NCBI RefSeq assembly: GCF_009650435.1
Contig: NZ_VVIP01000012.1
Coordinates: forward strand, 126,501-190,500
Length of the DNA stretch: 64,000 bases
Direction of reading: 5' to 3'
Source of the DNA: Foetidibacter luteolus
GTDB lineage: Bacteria; Bacteroidota; Bacteroidia; Chitinophagales; Chitinophagaceae
The translations under genes were made by a program, and so were the position numbers. How positions within the stretch are numbered: the stretch's first letter is position 1; each line of letters starts with the position of its first letter. Positions 42,788 through 50,696 of the stretch are shown here, in pieces. Under the pieces are notes generated by a model. That model made no database searches. It was not told the DNA's origin and was given only the letters and a program-made list of their open reading frames with translations.

Positions 42788-44770
42788 TTACAGTTTACAG
42801 TTTAACCCCAGCCGGAACGACCTGCCCGGCATGGGATAGTATTTAATAATGTCGTATTGCGTGTTCCAGATATTGTTAAGCTCGAAGCTTATTTTCCAGT
42901 CACCATACTGTTGTGCAGGCAACCGGTAAGCAACAGTTACATCCTGGGTTGACCAGGATGGCAACCGGTTGTATGCAATGTTATCGCCCAGCCTGTACCT
43001 GCTGCCGGAGAACAGGGCATTGTAATTAATTGTGATGGCTTTGTATTCCATGCCCGCATTTACAGCGCCTGAATGTTTGGGCGTGTAGGGCAGCTCGTCT
43101 TTATACGAATCGGAAGAAGGGGTACTTAAATCCTGCGTGTGCTGGTAGGTATAGCTGCCTCTTAAAAAAAGCTGCACTTTACCGATGGGCGCAAAGTATA
43201 GCTGTGCCGCGGCGTCTAAACCTTTAATGTCAACCCTGCCAAAGTTCAGCATCGTCCACAGGAAAAGGTTTTGCCTGGGTACCGCCACAATTTTATCCGT
43301 TACCCGGTTATAATAAGCGTCCGCTGTAACAGACAATGCCTGTACAAAACCTTTTACATTTTGTTGCCAGGTAATGCCCAGGTTGTACTGTTTGGCATAT
43401 TCGGGCCGCAGGTTGGTATTGCCCAGGTTGGTATAGTATAAATCGTTAAAGGTTGGCATGCGGAAGATATTCTTGTAAAAAGCCCTTATCCTTAACGGCA
43501 ATGCCGCTACCGGTTGCCATGACAATGCTACTGTTGGCGTTAACCTACCCTGGTTGCCCGGTTCGGCGCCGCTTTTTACGTTTTCGTTTACTGTGGTATG
43601 CATCAGGCTGCCCTGTACTTCCAGCCGCGGCCAGGTAAAGCGTGCTGCTGCCGCGTTAAGCACAGTGTACCTTACAGGGTAAGCAAAATTGTGCAGGTCT
43701 GCATGCATTTTTCCGGCTATAAAATCTGCGGCATAAGAAAGCTGCATGTAAGGCAGCACCTGATAAGCATAAGCGCCGGAGAGGTAATACTCTTTTTGGG
43801 TATAAACATTCTCCTGCCTGCCTGTACTGTTGGGGTACAACGTATCCAGGTAGTGGTTATAGATGTAATTGTATTTGGCGCTGAAAAGCCAGTGGCTTTT
43901 GCCCGTTTGTTTTTGCCAGTTGCCTTGCAGGAAAAAGATTTTATCCCACAGGCGCTGGGCTGAAAAAGCGTTGCTGTACAATATTACCGCGCCGGGCAAA
44001 CCCCTTTCTGAATCGTAGTAGTATGCTTTGATGGATACTTTATTACTGTCGGTAATGATAAGCCTGTTATCCAGTTCCAGCCGCAGGGCATGTATGTTGG
44101 AGTTGATGCGGTTAAGCGTTTTGGTGGAGTCGCCGTTTTCCAGCGTAAAGGGATACTCTCCTTTTATCTTTTGCCACTCGGTGCTTAAAGAGCTGTATAG
44201 TTTGCCTGACCATTTGTAATGCAAAGTGGCCGATGGGTTAATTAAACCGAAAGAGCCTGTTTTAATGCCCGCATTCAGCTTTACTTTTTCCGGGCTTTTA
44301 AAAGCCGGCAGCCCTGTTTTTAACTGCAGCACAGAAGCGTAGGCATAAGCCCTTGCCGGTTGGCAAAGGTTGTTGCCGGGCTGGGCATTGTAGAGGCTTA
44401 TTTCATCAATATTGTCCACCGAAATTTTACCAAGGTCAACCTGCCCGCCCTGTACGTCGCTCAGCATTATGCCATCATACATTACACCTGTATGGTTGGC
44501 GCCCAGGCTTCTTACAGAAACGGTTTTTAAGCCACCAATGCCGCCATAATCTTTTACCAGCACACCGGAAAAATACTTAACGGCGTCTGCCACAGAGAGG
44601 CTGTTAAGATTGGAAATGGTTTCTTTTTTTAGCTGTTGTACAGGCACTACGGATTTACCGGTGGCAGGCAGTTTCCTGGAAAGCACATCCACTTCATCCA
44701 GCACATGCGCCGTATCCTGTGCGTGCAGGCAGGCAGCAGGCAGCAGGTGAACTACAGCCACCAACAGCAT
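42788..44770 (-). CDS. btuB: TonB-dependent cobalamin receptor
   Basis: From the ATG at 44770 the product is 660 residues: a signal peptide (MLLVAVVHLLPAACLHAQ), then the plug with SVADAVKYFSGVLVKDYGG and VSVRSLGANHTGVMYDGIML, then a beta-barrel ending FRLGLNCKL with a nonpolar last strand. The in-frame start at 45007 is rejected because its first residues would be the 3' end of the cobalamin riboswitch. It carries cobalamin across the outer membrane using TonB energy. It heads the minus-strand operon btuB-btuG-DUF6580-btuF-CWC-cobU. Confidence 0.9.
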   Translation of the reverse strand: MLLVAVVHLLPAACLHAQDTAHVLDEVDVLSRKLPATGKSVVPVQQLKKETISNLNSLSVADAVKYFSGVLVKDYGGIGGLKTVSVRSLGANHTGVMYDGIMLSDVQGGQVDLGKISVDNIDEISLYNAQPGNNLCQPARAYAYASVLQLKTGLPAFKSPEKVKLNAGIKTGSFGLINPSATLHYKWSGKLYSSLSTEWQKIKGEYPFTLENGDSTKTLNRINSNIHALRLELDNRLIITDSNKVSIKAYYYDSERGLPGAVILYSNAFSAQRLWDKIFFLQGNWQKQTGKSHWLFSAKYNYIYNHYLDTLYPNSTGRQENVYTQKEYYLSGAYAYQVLPYMQLSYAADFIAGKMHADLHNFAYPVRYTVLNAAAARFTWPRLEVQGSLMHTTVNENVKSGAEPGNQGRLTPTVALSWQPVAALPLRIRAFYKNIFRMPTFNDLYYTNLGNTNLRPEYAKQYNLGITWQQNVKGFVQALSVTADAYYNRVTDKIVAVPRQNLFLWTMLNFGRVDIKGLDAAAQLYFAPIGKVQLFLRGSYTYQHTQDLSTPSSDSYKDELPYTPKHSGAVNAGMEYKAITINYNALFSGSRYRLGDNIAYNRLPSWSTQDVTVAYRLPAQQYGDWKISFELNNIWNTQYDIIKYYPMPGRSFRLGLNCKL

Positions 44771-44968
44771 AACTGCCGCTGTTTTGCAGTAAGTTGGTTT
44801 TTGCCGGTATGAGAGATTTACCTGGAACAACGCCGCGATTGTTGAAGTGATGAATAGTAACCGCGGAACATTTGCAGAAAAAATAAACGGCAGGTATAGC
44901 GGAGCGCCATTACTCCCTGGCCAGTTCATTATCTCCGGCTTTTCACCCGAAAGCCCAGCGATTGTATG

Positions 44969-45197
44969 TGAACCTGGCAGGTCTTCTGGCTTGTTACTGC
45001 TGAACACCTTCCCACTGATGCGGCAATGTTTACCGGCATCAGCAGTGGTATTTTGTTCAGCAGGTGGGCGGCGGGGTAGCGAATGTTGAGCTTTACAACC
45101 AACTATCTGCTACTTACAACCCACTATACTTACAGCTACGGGTATAGCGCCGGATTTTAACCGGCTTCCCTTTTCATCCCGGAAAAACACGGGAACC
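44969..45197 (-). promoter_or_regulatory. Cobalamin riboswitch
   Basis: On the minus strand the leader runs GGTTCCCGTG, AAAAGGGAAGCCGG, AAATCCGGCGCTATACCCG with GCTGTAA, CCACTG (45046-45051 region), GTGGGAAGG and AAGCCAGAAGACCTGCC. These are the conserved core blocks of AdoCbl-type riboswitches in order, with the B12 box at the end (about 44976-44992). It lies about 200 bases before the btuB start. Cobalamin binding should lower btuB-operon expression. The sequence after it, GCTTTCGGGTGAAAAGC, may be the expression-platform hairpin. Confidence 0.92.
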
Positions 45198-45207
45198 AAA
45201 TTCAACG

Positions 45208-45237
45208 CAAAAGTAATGGCTGCAGGGGGTATTCAAA
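45208..45237 (-). promoter_or_regulatory. Promoter of the cobalamin riboswitch transcript
   Basis: TTTG (45237-45234) is followed after 18 bases by TACTTTTG (45215-45208), a full match to the Bacteroidota TAnnTTTG element. The expected start at about 45201 lies just before the first riboswitch helix. Confidence 0.7.
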
Positions 45238-45292
45238 ATTTTATTTGCGGGGTGCCCGGCACAGAAACACGCAGCGATAATGCAAAGAACCA

Positions 45293-45333
45293 TAAAGAGA
45301 AAGGGGATGAATTGCTTCTCCCCCTTCTCTTTT
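45293..45333 (-). terminator. Hairpin after sucB
   Basis: AAAGAGAAAGGGGA pairs with CCCCCTTCTCTTT across a loop of about ten bases, 21 bases after the sucB stop. There is no long T-run on the minus strand. Confidence 0.55.
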
Positions 45334-45353
45334 ATTTATCAACACTGGTTTAT

Positions 45354-46949
45354 TTATAATTCCAGCAAGGTTTTAACCGGGTCTTTGCCAAACAAAAGCA
45401 GTTCAGGATTTTCCAGCAGTTCTTTTACCCGTACCAGGAAGCTTACGCTTTCACGGCCATCTATAATGCGGTGGTCGTAGCTTAAGGCAATGTACATCAT
45501 GGGTAAAATCTTCACCTGGCCATTAACTGCCATGGGGCGCTCCTGTATTTTGTGCATGCCTAATATGGCGCTTTGCGGCAGGTTAATAATCGGCGTGCTC
45601 ATCAGGCTGCCGAACACACCGCCATTGGTAATGGTAAATGTGCCGCCGGTAAGCTCTTCCATGGTTAATTTATTGTCCCTTGCCTTGCCGGCAAGCTCAA
45701 TTACTTTCTTTTCTATGTCAGCCATGCTCAGGCTTTCCACATTGCGTATTACCGGAACGGTAAGGCCACGTGGTGTGCTTACGGCAATGCTGATATCCGC
45801 GTAATCGTGGTACACCAGTTCATCTCCATCAATGTAAGCATTAACAGCCGGCCATTCGCTTAAGGCGATAGCGCAGGCTTTGGCGAAAAAGCTCATAAAG
45901 CCAAGGTTTACACCGTGCGATTCTTTGAACTTATCTTTAAACAGCTTGCGTATGTCCATAATGCGGGTCATGTCCACTTCGTTAAAAGTGGTTAGCATGG
46001 CCGTGGTGTTTTTAGATTCCACCAGCCTGCGGCTGATGGTTTTACGCAGGTTGCTCATTTTTTCCTTGCGTACATTACGTGTATTAAGCTCCTGCCCGTT
46101 AAAGGATTTTTTGCCCGGGTTGGATAGTGCTTCCAGCACATCGTGTTTCAGTATTTTACCACTTGGGCCAGTAGCGGTTATTGATTTGGGATCAACTTTC
46201 TTGTCTGCTATTATGGCTGCTGCAACGGGCGAAGCTTTAACATCGGCAGGTGTTGCCGCAACCGGCGCTTCAATAACGGCAGGTTTTACCTGTTGTTTGG
46301 CTTCAGCCGCCGGTGCGGGCTGCGCTGCCGGCTTATCTGCAACGGCCACATCCGTATCTATTTTGGCAATAACATCGCCTATTTTTATAACATCGCCTTC
46401 AGCTATCAATATAGATAGCTTTCCGCTTTCTTCAGCATTCAGCTCAAATGTGGCTTTTTCGCTTTCCAGTTCCGCGATCACTTCATCACGTTTTACCAGG
46501 TCTCCTTCTTTTTTCACCCACTTCAGCAGGGTAACTTCAGAGATGGATTCGCCTACTACCGGAACTTTCATTTCTATCACACCTTTGCCGGCAGATGCAG
46601 CCGCAGGTTGCGGTGCAGGTTTTTCAGCCGGTGCCGCCGCCGCGGGTTCTTCCTTTTTAGGGGCCTCTTCAACAGCGGGCGCTGCTTCTTTTTTGGGCTC
46701 AGCAGATGGTGCGGAGCCGCTTTCATCAATATGGGCGAGTACGGCGCCCACTTCCAGTGTGTCGCCCTCTTTGGCAATAGTTTTTAATGTGCCTGATTGT
46801 TCGGCATTAACTTCAAACGTAGCTTTTTCGCTTTCCAGTTCCGCAATTACTTCATCACGCTCAACAAAATCGCCGTCTTTTTTCGTCCATTTCAACAGGG
46901 TAACTTCATTAATGGATTCGCCAACCGTAGGAACTTTTATTTCTATCAT
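45354..46949 (-). CDS. sucB: 2-oxoglutarate dehydrogenase E2 (dihydrolipoyl succinyltransferase), two lipoyl domains
   Basis: The 531-residue protein has two lipoyl domains (about 1-76 and 124-199), each with [10 protein letters not shown] for the lipoylated lysine, joined by an alanine- and proline-rich linker. A peripheral-subunit-binding domain ([34 protein letters not shown]) and a catalytic domain with [19 protein letters not shown] and [15 protein letters not shown] follow. It transfers succinyl groups to CoA in the TCA cycle. E. coli SucB has a single lipoyl domain. No sucA is adjacent in the window. The catalytic His and Asp are present. Confidence 0.93.
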   Translation of the reverse strand: MIEIKVPTVGESINEVTLLKWTKKDGDFVERDEVIAELESEKATFEVNAEQSGTLKTIAKEGDTLEVGAVLAHIDESGSAPSAEPKKEAAPAVEEAPKKEEPAAAAPAEKPAPQPAAASAGKGVIEMKVPVVGESISEVTLLKWVKKEGDLVKRDEVIAELESEKATFELNAEESGKLSILIAEGDVIKIGDVIAKIDTDVAVADKPAAQPAPAAEAKQQVKPAVIEAPVAATPADVKASPVAAAIIADKKVDPKSITATGPSGKILKHDVLEALSNPGKKSFNGQELNTRNVRKEKMSNLRKTISRRLVESKNTTAMLTTFNEVDMTRIMDIRKLFKDKFKESHGVNLGFMSFFAKACAIALSEWPAVNAYIDGDELVYHDYADISIAVSTPRGLTVPVIRNVESLSMADIEKKVIELAGKARDNKLTMEELTGGTFTITNGGVFGSLMSTPIINLPQSAILGMHKIQERPMAVNGQVKILPMMYIALSYDHRIIDGRESVSFLVRVKELLENPELLLFGKDPVKTLLEL

Positions 46950-47169
46950 AAAAAGTTTTTAGAAAGTGGTGCAAATTTCGGGGAAAAACAAATACAGCCA
47001 TGCTGCTGTTTTGTAAATGTGCGCACTTTATTTAATATGATTTTAAAAAACTTCGCAACCCTTATACCAATTGATTTTCAGCCATTAATCACATCCATGC
47101 CATTTGTACTGCCGCCAGCCCCAAGGCGTAGCGGGCAACTGGCCATGCAGTTAACAGCCGGAAGCATTT

Positions 47170-47259
47170 AGATACCAGCGTTTGGTATTTCATGGCATCG
47201 CCTGTTGCGTCGCAAGCACTTCATCGTTCGGTTCATTGGGCGGCTTTTCAGGCCCGGGT
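47170..47259 (-). repeat. CR-A dispersed repeat copy (left of the RloA/RloB cassette)
   Basis: GATACCAGCGTTTGGTATTT opens it; GTTGCGTCGCAAGCACTTCA is the core on this strand; GGCTTTTCAGGCCCGGG closes it. The 396-base gap after sucB otherwise holds only plain sequence. It lies about 85 bases before the rloB stop and is oriented opposite to the copy at 49650-49738. Confidence 0.7.
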
Positions 47260-47345
47260 AGATGGGCTTTGGCCAGGCTGCAGCCTGTGCCAGCAACGTT
47301 ACCAATGATGGAACACATTGAAGATGTTCGCCCGTTAATAGAGCG

Positions 47346-48029
47346 TTAGGTGTCATGTTTAACGTACTCTAACAATCTTTCGACTAAAACATAAACCCTT
47401 GTAGTGGGACAGGAATTTGCAGGTGTTGTACCCGTGCTGTTTACTTCCAACACCCTTGCCCATTCAATCGCTTGACGAACATTACCCTTTTCAAAAAGAA
47501 ATTTAATGACATCCAAGTCATTTTTTTCATACTTAAACTTCAAAGTCTTTGACAAAATTGTAATGTAGTCACTTCTGTGCAGAGCGTTTTGGAGAAATTG
47601 AAAATGGAGGACATACCATAATTCAAAAGATTGATTAGAATGTCCACTTTCTATATTATTTTGAGCTGCCAATCTAACAGCGGTATTAAATCTGTTGGCG
47701 GGAAAATCATCTTTATCATAAACAGCCCATACCTCATTATAGTCAGGAAGCAAAACATTTTTCTTTCTTTCGTCTCTTAAAGAAATTGCTTTTCTAACAA
47801 TGTTTACGGTATTATCACCTTCGCCATGTACACTAATAGTTTCAATTAAGTGTTTAGGTAAGAATGTCTTAAAATGATTAAAGTAATTTGGCTCTGTTCG
47901 TTCACCTTCGCTAACAATCAAGAAGTATTTTCTTTCTGGAATTACTTCTACCGGCTTTGGTTCGGCAATAGCATTCTGCTTCAATTCTTTTAAGAAATCC
48001 GCAAAGGTCTCTTTTTTAGCTTTGGCCAT
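47346..48029 (-). CDS. rloB: RloB-family protein (TOPRIM-like nuclease candidate)
   Basis: From the ATG at 48029 the product is 227 residues. It shows the RloB pattern: KYFLIVSEGERTEPNYFNHF (glutamate block), EVWAVYDKDDFPANRF (acidic DKDD block) and NQSFELWYVLHFQF. These are the TOPRIM-type metal-site positions. The middle and end are charged and AT-rich. RloB proteins are linked to phage defence with an AAA ATPase partner; here the partner is RloA. The rloA stop overlaps the rloB start by 14 bases (48016-48029). Nuclease activity is inferred. Confidence 0.78.
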   Translation of the reverse strand: MAKAKKETFADFLKELKQNAIAEPKPVEVIPERKYFLIVSEGERTEPNYFNHFKTFLPKHLIETISVHGEGDNTVNIVRKAISLRDERKKNVLLPDYNEVWAVYDKDDFPANRFNTAVRLAAQNNIESGHSNQSFELWYVLHFQFLQNALHRSDYITILSKTLKFKYEKNDLDVIKFLFEKGNVRQAIEWARVLEVNSTGTTPANSCPTTRVYVLVERLLEYVKHDT

Positions 48030-49293
48030 TAACAATCAATTTTTCAAGGTCTTCAATAAATGGAATTGCACCATACTTTCCTTCTAAATAGTTTTTATCA
48101 TATGGAGAATCTTTTCTTGGCTTATATTCAACTAAAGACACAGCACTTGACGCTCCATAAACATTTTTCTCAATAAAATAAATCTGGTCACGGCGAAGAA
48201 TTTCTCTATCCAAAAGAGCCGTATCATGACTTGCTACAATTAGCTGAGCGGTAGATTTAATAATGGAAGAATTAAAAAGCTTCAAAACTGCTTTTGTAAG
48301 TAAGGTGTGTAACCTTGCATCAAATTCGTCTATAACAACAACTCTATTTTCGAGCAAAGCGGTTATTAGTAGCCCAATTATATTGAAGTATTTCTTTGTT
48401 CCCTCTGATTCAGATTTATTTAGTAATAGCGGTACACTACCAACTATCTCATTCTTGTCATTGTACTTGTTATGGATTGCGAAAACAGCTTTCTCTGAAC
48501 GATCCCTAAATCCCCTTTTAAAAAAATCTTTAAGCTCGTCGGGCACTCTATTTGTTATGTCTTCAACCTTAATCGGAATATCAACAACATCAATATCATT
48601 AATACCTAAATCCGCCTTTTTTATGAAATTATTTATAAGTGTTGAATACTTTTTATCATTTAAAAGTTCAATAGTGAATTTTATGTATTCATTATCTTCC
48701 ATCCCATGAACAGTAAAAATACTTTCAATCCATTCATCAATCTTTTGTGCTTTTGAAACATTCCACTGTGAAGCTACAGAGAGAAAAAGGGCATTTTTTC
48801 TGGTACGTTTTTCCAAATCCTCGGCATTTCCAAATCTCTTATAATCAATTTCTACTTTCTGATTTATGCGTAAGAAAACCGGATATTCTTTAGCAGCTTT
48901 AGATTCTAAAAGCCATTCTTTGTGTATCACATTTTTATCAGCTTCAAACCCATAACGATATGTTAGTTTACCGAGTGTAAACGACATTTCAAAAAAACTG
49001 GGTTTATTGGCTGTTGATTCATTAAATTCAAATGGCTCTACGTCAATCGGCTCATTACTTTGCTTATCCGTTGCGGAGTTATTTATAAACCATTTAAAGT
49101 AAACTAGAGCGTCAAGCAACTTAGACTTACCACTTGCATTATGACCATACAGAACAATGGACTTCAGCAAGGAACTCTTTTCATTATAAATAACATTCGA
49201 TTCTGTATGTTCACTTATTGATGCAGCGTTGAAGTTTAAGGTGACAGCTTCCTTAATCGACTTGAAATTGGCAACCTTAAAGTAAATTATCAT
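48016..49293 (-). CDS. rloA: RloA-like AAA15/ABC-type ATPase (defence)
   Basis: From the ATG at 49293 the 425-residue product starts MIIYFKVANFKSIKEAVTLN, the SMC/OLD-like N-terminus. It has Walker A LYGHNASGKSKLLDAL, a signature-like KSESEGTKKYFN, Walker B NRVVVIDEFDARLH and the switch VASHDTALLD. The middle (about 130-310) is an insert with coiled character. It pairs with RloB, echoing RloA/RloB and other AAA15-TOPRIM pairs such as PARIS. The upstream TTG/ATG at 49344 would add 17 weak residues. The gene is AT-rich relative to its neighbours. Confidence 0.8.
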   Translation of the reverse strand: MIIYFKVANFKSIKEAVTLNFNAASISEHTESNVIYNEKSSLLKSIVLYGHNASGKSKLLDALVYFKWFINNSATDKQSNEPIDVEPFEFNESTANKPSFFEMSFTLGKLTYRYGFEADKNVIHKEWLLESKAAKEYPVFLRINQKVEIDYKRFGNAEDLEKRTRKNALFLSVASQWNVSKAQKIDEWIESIFTVHGMEDNEYIKFTIELLNDKKYSTLINNFIKKADLGINDIDVVDIPIKVEDITNRVPDELKDFFKRGFRDRSEKAVFAIHNKYNDKNEIVGSVPLLLNKSESEGTKKYFNIIGLLITALLENRVVVIDEFDARLHTLLTKAVLKLFNSSIIKSTAQLIVASHDTALLDREILRRDQIYFIEKNVYGASSAVSLVEYKPRKDSPYDKNYLEGKYGAIPFIEDLEKLIVNGQS

Positions 49294-49410
49294 TTTGTGC
49301 AGGTTTTCCGCAAGAATACAACTTTTTGATGGCAAAATAAGCAAATAGTTGACAGTTTATGCCAAAGATTAGCATGAATGGCTAAATCAATGAATTCTTT
49401 GCCTTCGTAA

Positions 49411-49636
49411 ACACCCGAACGGTGTGTGCTAAATAGATAGATTCATGCATTGCCCGAAGGGCATAAACGACAATAGCCGCGGGTGAAACCCGTGGTTAGA
49501 AAGTAGCGTAACAAACAACCCTGAAAGGGTTGAATGCGTTAGGTGTTCAACCCTTTCAGGGTTGGGGGCATCATGCATCCAGCAACCCCGGTTTTCAACC
49601 GGGGCTATTGACAGTAAAGCCTTTCAGGCTTTTTCA
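49411..49636. repeat. Cluster of palindromic repeats
   Basis: Successive hairpins are ACACC/GGTGT, GCCCGAAGGGC, CCGCGGGTGAAACCCGTGG, AACCCTGAAAGGGTT paired again with TCAACCCTTTCAGGGTTG (49546-49563), AACCCCGGTTTTCAACCGGGG and AAAGCCTTTCAGGCTTT. They fill the gap upstream of rloA. Similar arrays are frequent in Bacteroidota genomes as I recall. Confidence 0.65.
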
Positions 49637-49649
49637 CGCACCAGCTCTA

Positions 49650-49738
49650 TCCGGTTCTAAAAAGATGCCATGAAAAACGGAACGATGAACGGATTGCGAC
49701 GCAACAGGCGATGCCATGAAAGGCCGCAGTTGGTATCA
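49650..49738 (+). repeat. CR-A dispersed repeat copy (right of the RloA/RloB cassette)
   Basis: CCGGTTCTAAAAAGATGCCA opens it; GATTGCGACGCAACAGGCG is the core. It is inverted relative to 47170-47259. The rest of the gap to 49919 shows no feature. Confidence 0.7.
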
Positions 49739-49919
49739 CAAATTATTGCGGCCTTCATTAGACTAAAATAAAGTAACTGATTGCGAAATAAGCTATGTAG
49801 CTGGTATTTAAATAACCCACTGATAACCCTTGCCGCGGCAATAAATGTATACGTTAACATATACCATGCAGGGCTATTTTTAATTTGGCTTATTTTGCAA
49901 TACTAAACTGAAAACTGCT

Positions 49920-50690
49920 ATGCGCATTATATCGTACAATGTAAACGGTCTGCGGGCTGCTATTAAGAAAGGATTTACGGAATGGCTGAAAACAAACCCT
50001 GCCGATGTTATTTGCCTGCAGGAAACAAAAGCGCATAAAAATGATGTGGACTATGCCTCTATTGAAGCGCTGGGCTTTGAAACCTACTGGTTTTCCGCAG
50101 AAAAAAAGGGTTACAGCGGTGTGGCAGTTTTTACCAAAATAAAACCGGACCATGTGCAGTTTGGCAACGGCATTATGCAGAGCGATGCAGAGGGCAGGGT
50201 AATACGTGCCGACTTTGGCGAAGTTACTTTGATTAACGCCTACTTTCCATCCGGCACCAGTGGGGATATACGCCAAACCTACAAATACCAATGGCTGGAT
50301 GAGTTTCATGATTACCTGGATGCGCTGCGCAAAACAAGGCCGCAGCTTATTGTAACGGGCGATTACAACATTGCACACAAAGAGATTGACATTCATGACC
50401 CCAAAGGCAACAAGAATTCATCAGGCTTTTTGCCCGAAGAAAGGGCATGGATGGATAAGTTTTTAAATGATGGCTTTACAGATACCTTCCGGCATGTTAA
50501 CCCTGATGCGGCCCACCGCTATAGCTGGTGGAGCCAGCGCTTCCCCAGCGTGAGGCTGAACAACAAGGGATGGAGAATTGATTATATAACCGTTACAGAT
50601 AACATAGCTTCTAAAATTACCGGCGCTGAAATTTACCCGGATGTAAAGCACAGCGACCATTGCCCCATATACCTTGACATTAAACTATAA
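49920..50690 (+). CDS. xth: Exodeoxyribonuclease III
   Basis: The 256-residue protein starts MRIISYNVNGLRAAIKKGF and has VICLQETKAH with the metal glutamate, YSGVAVFTK, NAYFPSG, the catalytic pair in VTGDYNIAH, and RIDYITVTDN with the final histidine in KHSDHCPIYLDI. It is an AP endonuclease and 3'-5' exonuclease for base-excision repair. All expected active-site residues appear. It lies six bases upstream of the DUF2339 gene, so the two probably share a transcript. Confidence 0.94.
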   Translation: MRIISYNVNGLRAAIKKGFTEWLKTNPADVICLQETKAHKNDVDYASIEALGFETYWFSAEKKGYSGVAVFTKIKPDHVQFGNGIMQSDAEGRVIRADFGEVTLINAYFPSGTSGDIRQTYKYQWLDEFHDYLDALRKTRPQLIVTGDYNIAHKEIDIHDPKGNKNSSGFLPEERAWMDKFLNDGFTDTFRHVNPDAAHRYSWWSQRFPSVRLNNKGWRIDYITVTDNIASKITGAEIYPDVKHSDHCPIYLDIKL

Positions 50691-50696
50691 CCCTTT

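Noticed and set aside
44771..45007. N-terminal extension of btuB starting at 45007
   Set aside because: The extension would translate the 3' end of the cobalamin riboswitch; the signal peptide begins at 44770.
45880..46962. 360-residue plus-strand frame opposite sucB
   Set aside because: Long only because sucB is alanine- and lysine-rich; serine-rich shadow with no domain.
49411..49636. Palindrome cluster considered as a CRISPR array
   Set aside because: The units differ in sequence and length, are self-complementary, and there are no regular spacers or cas genes.
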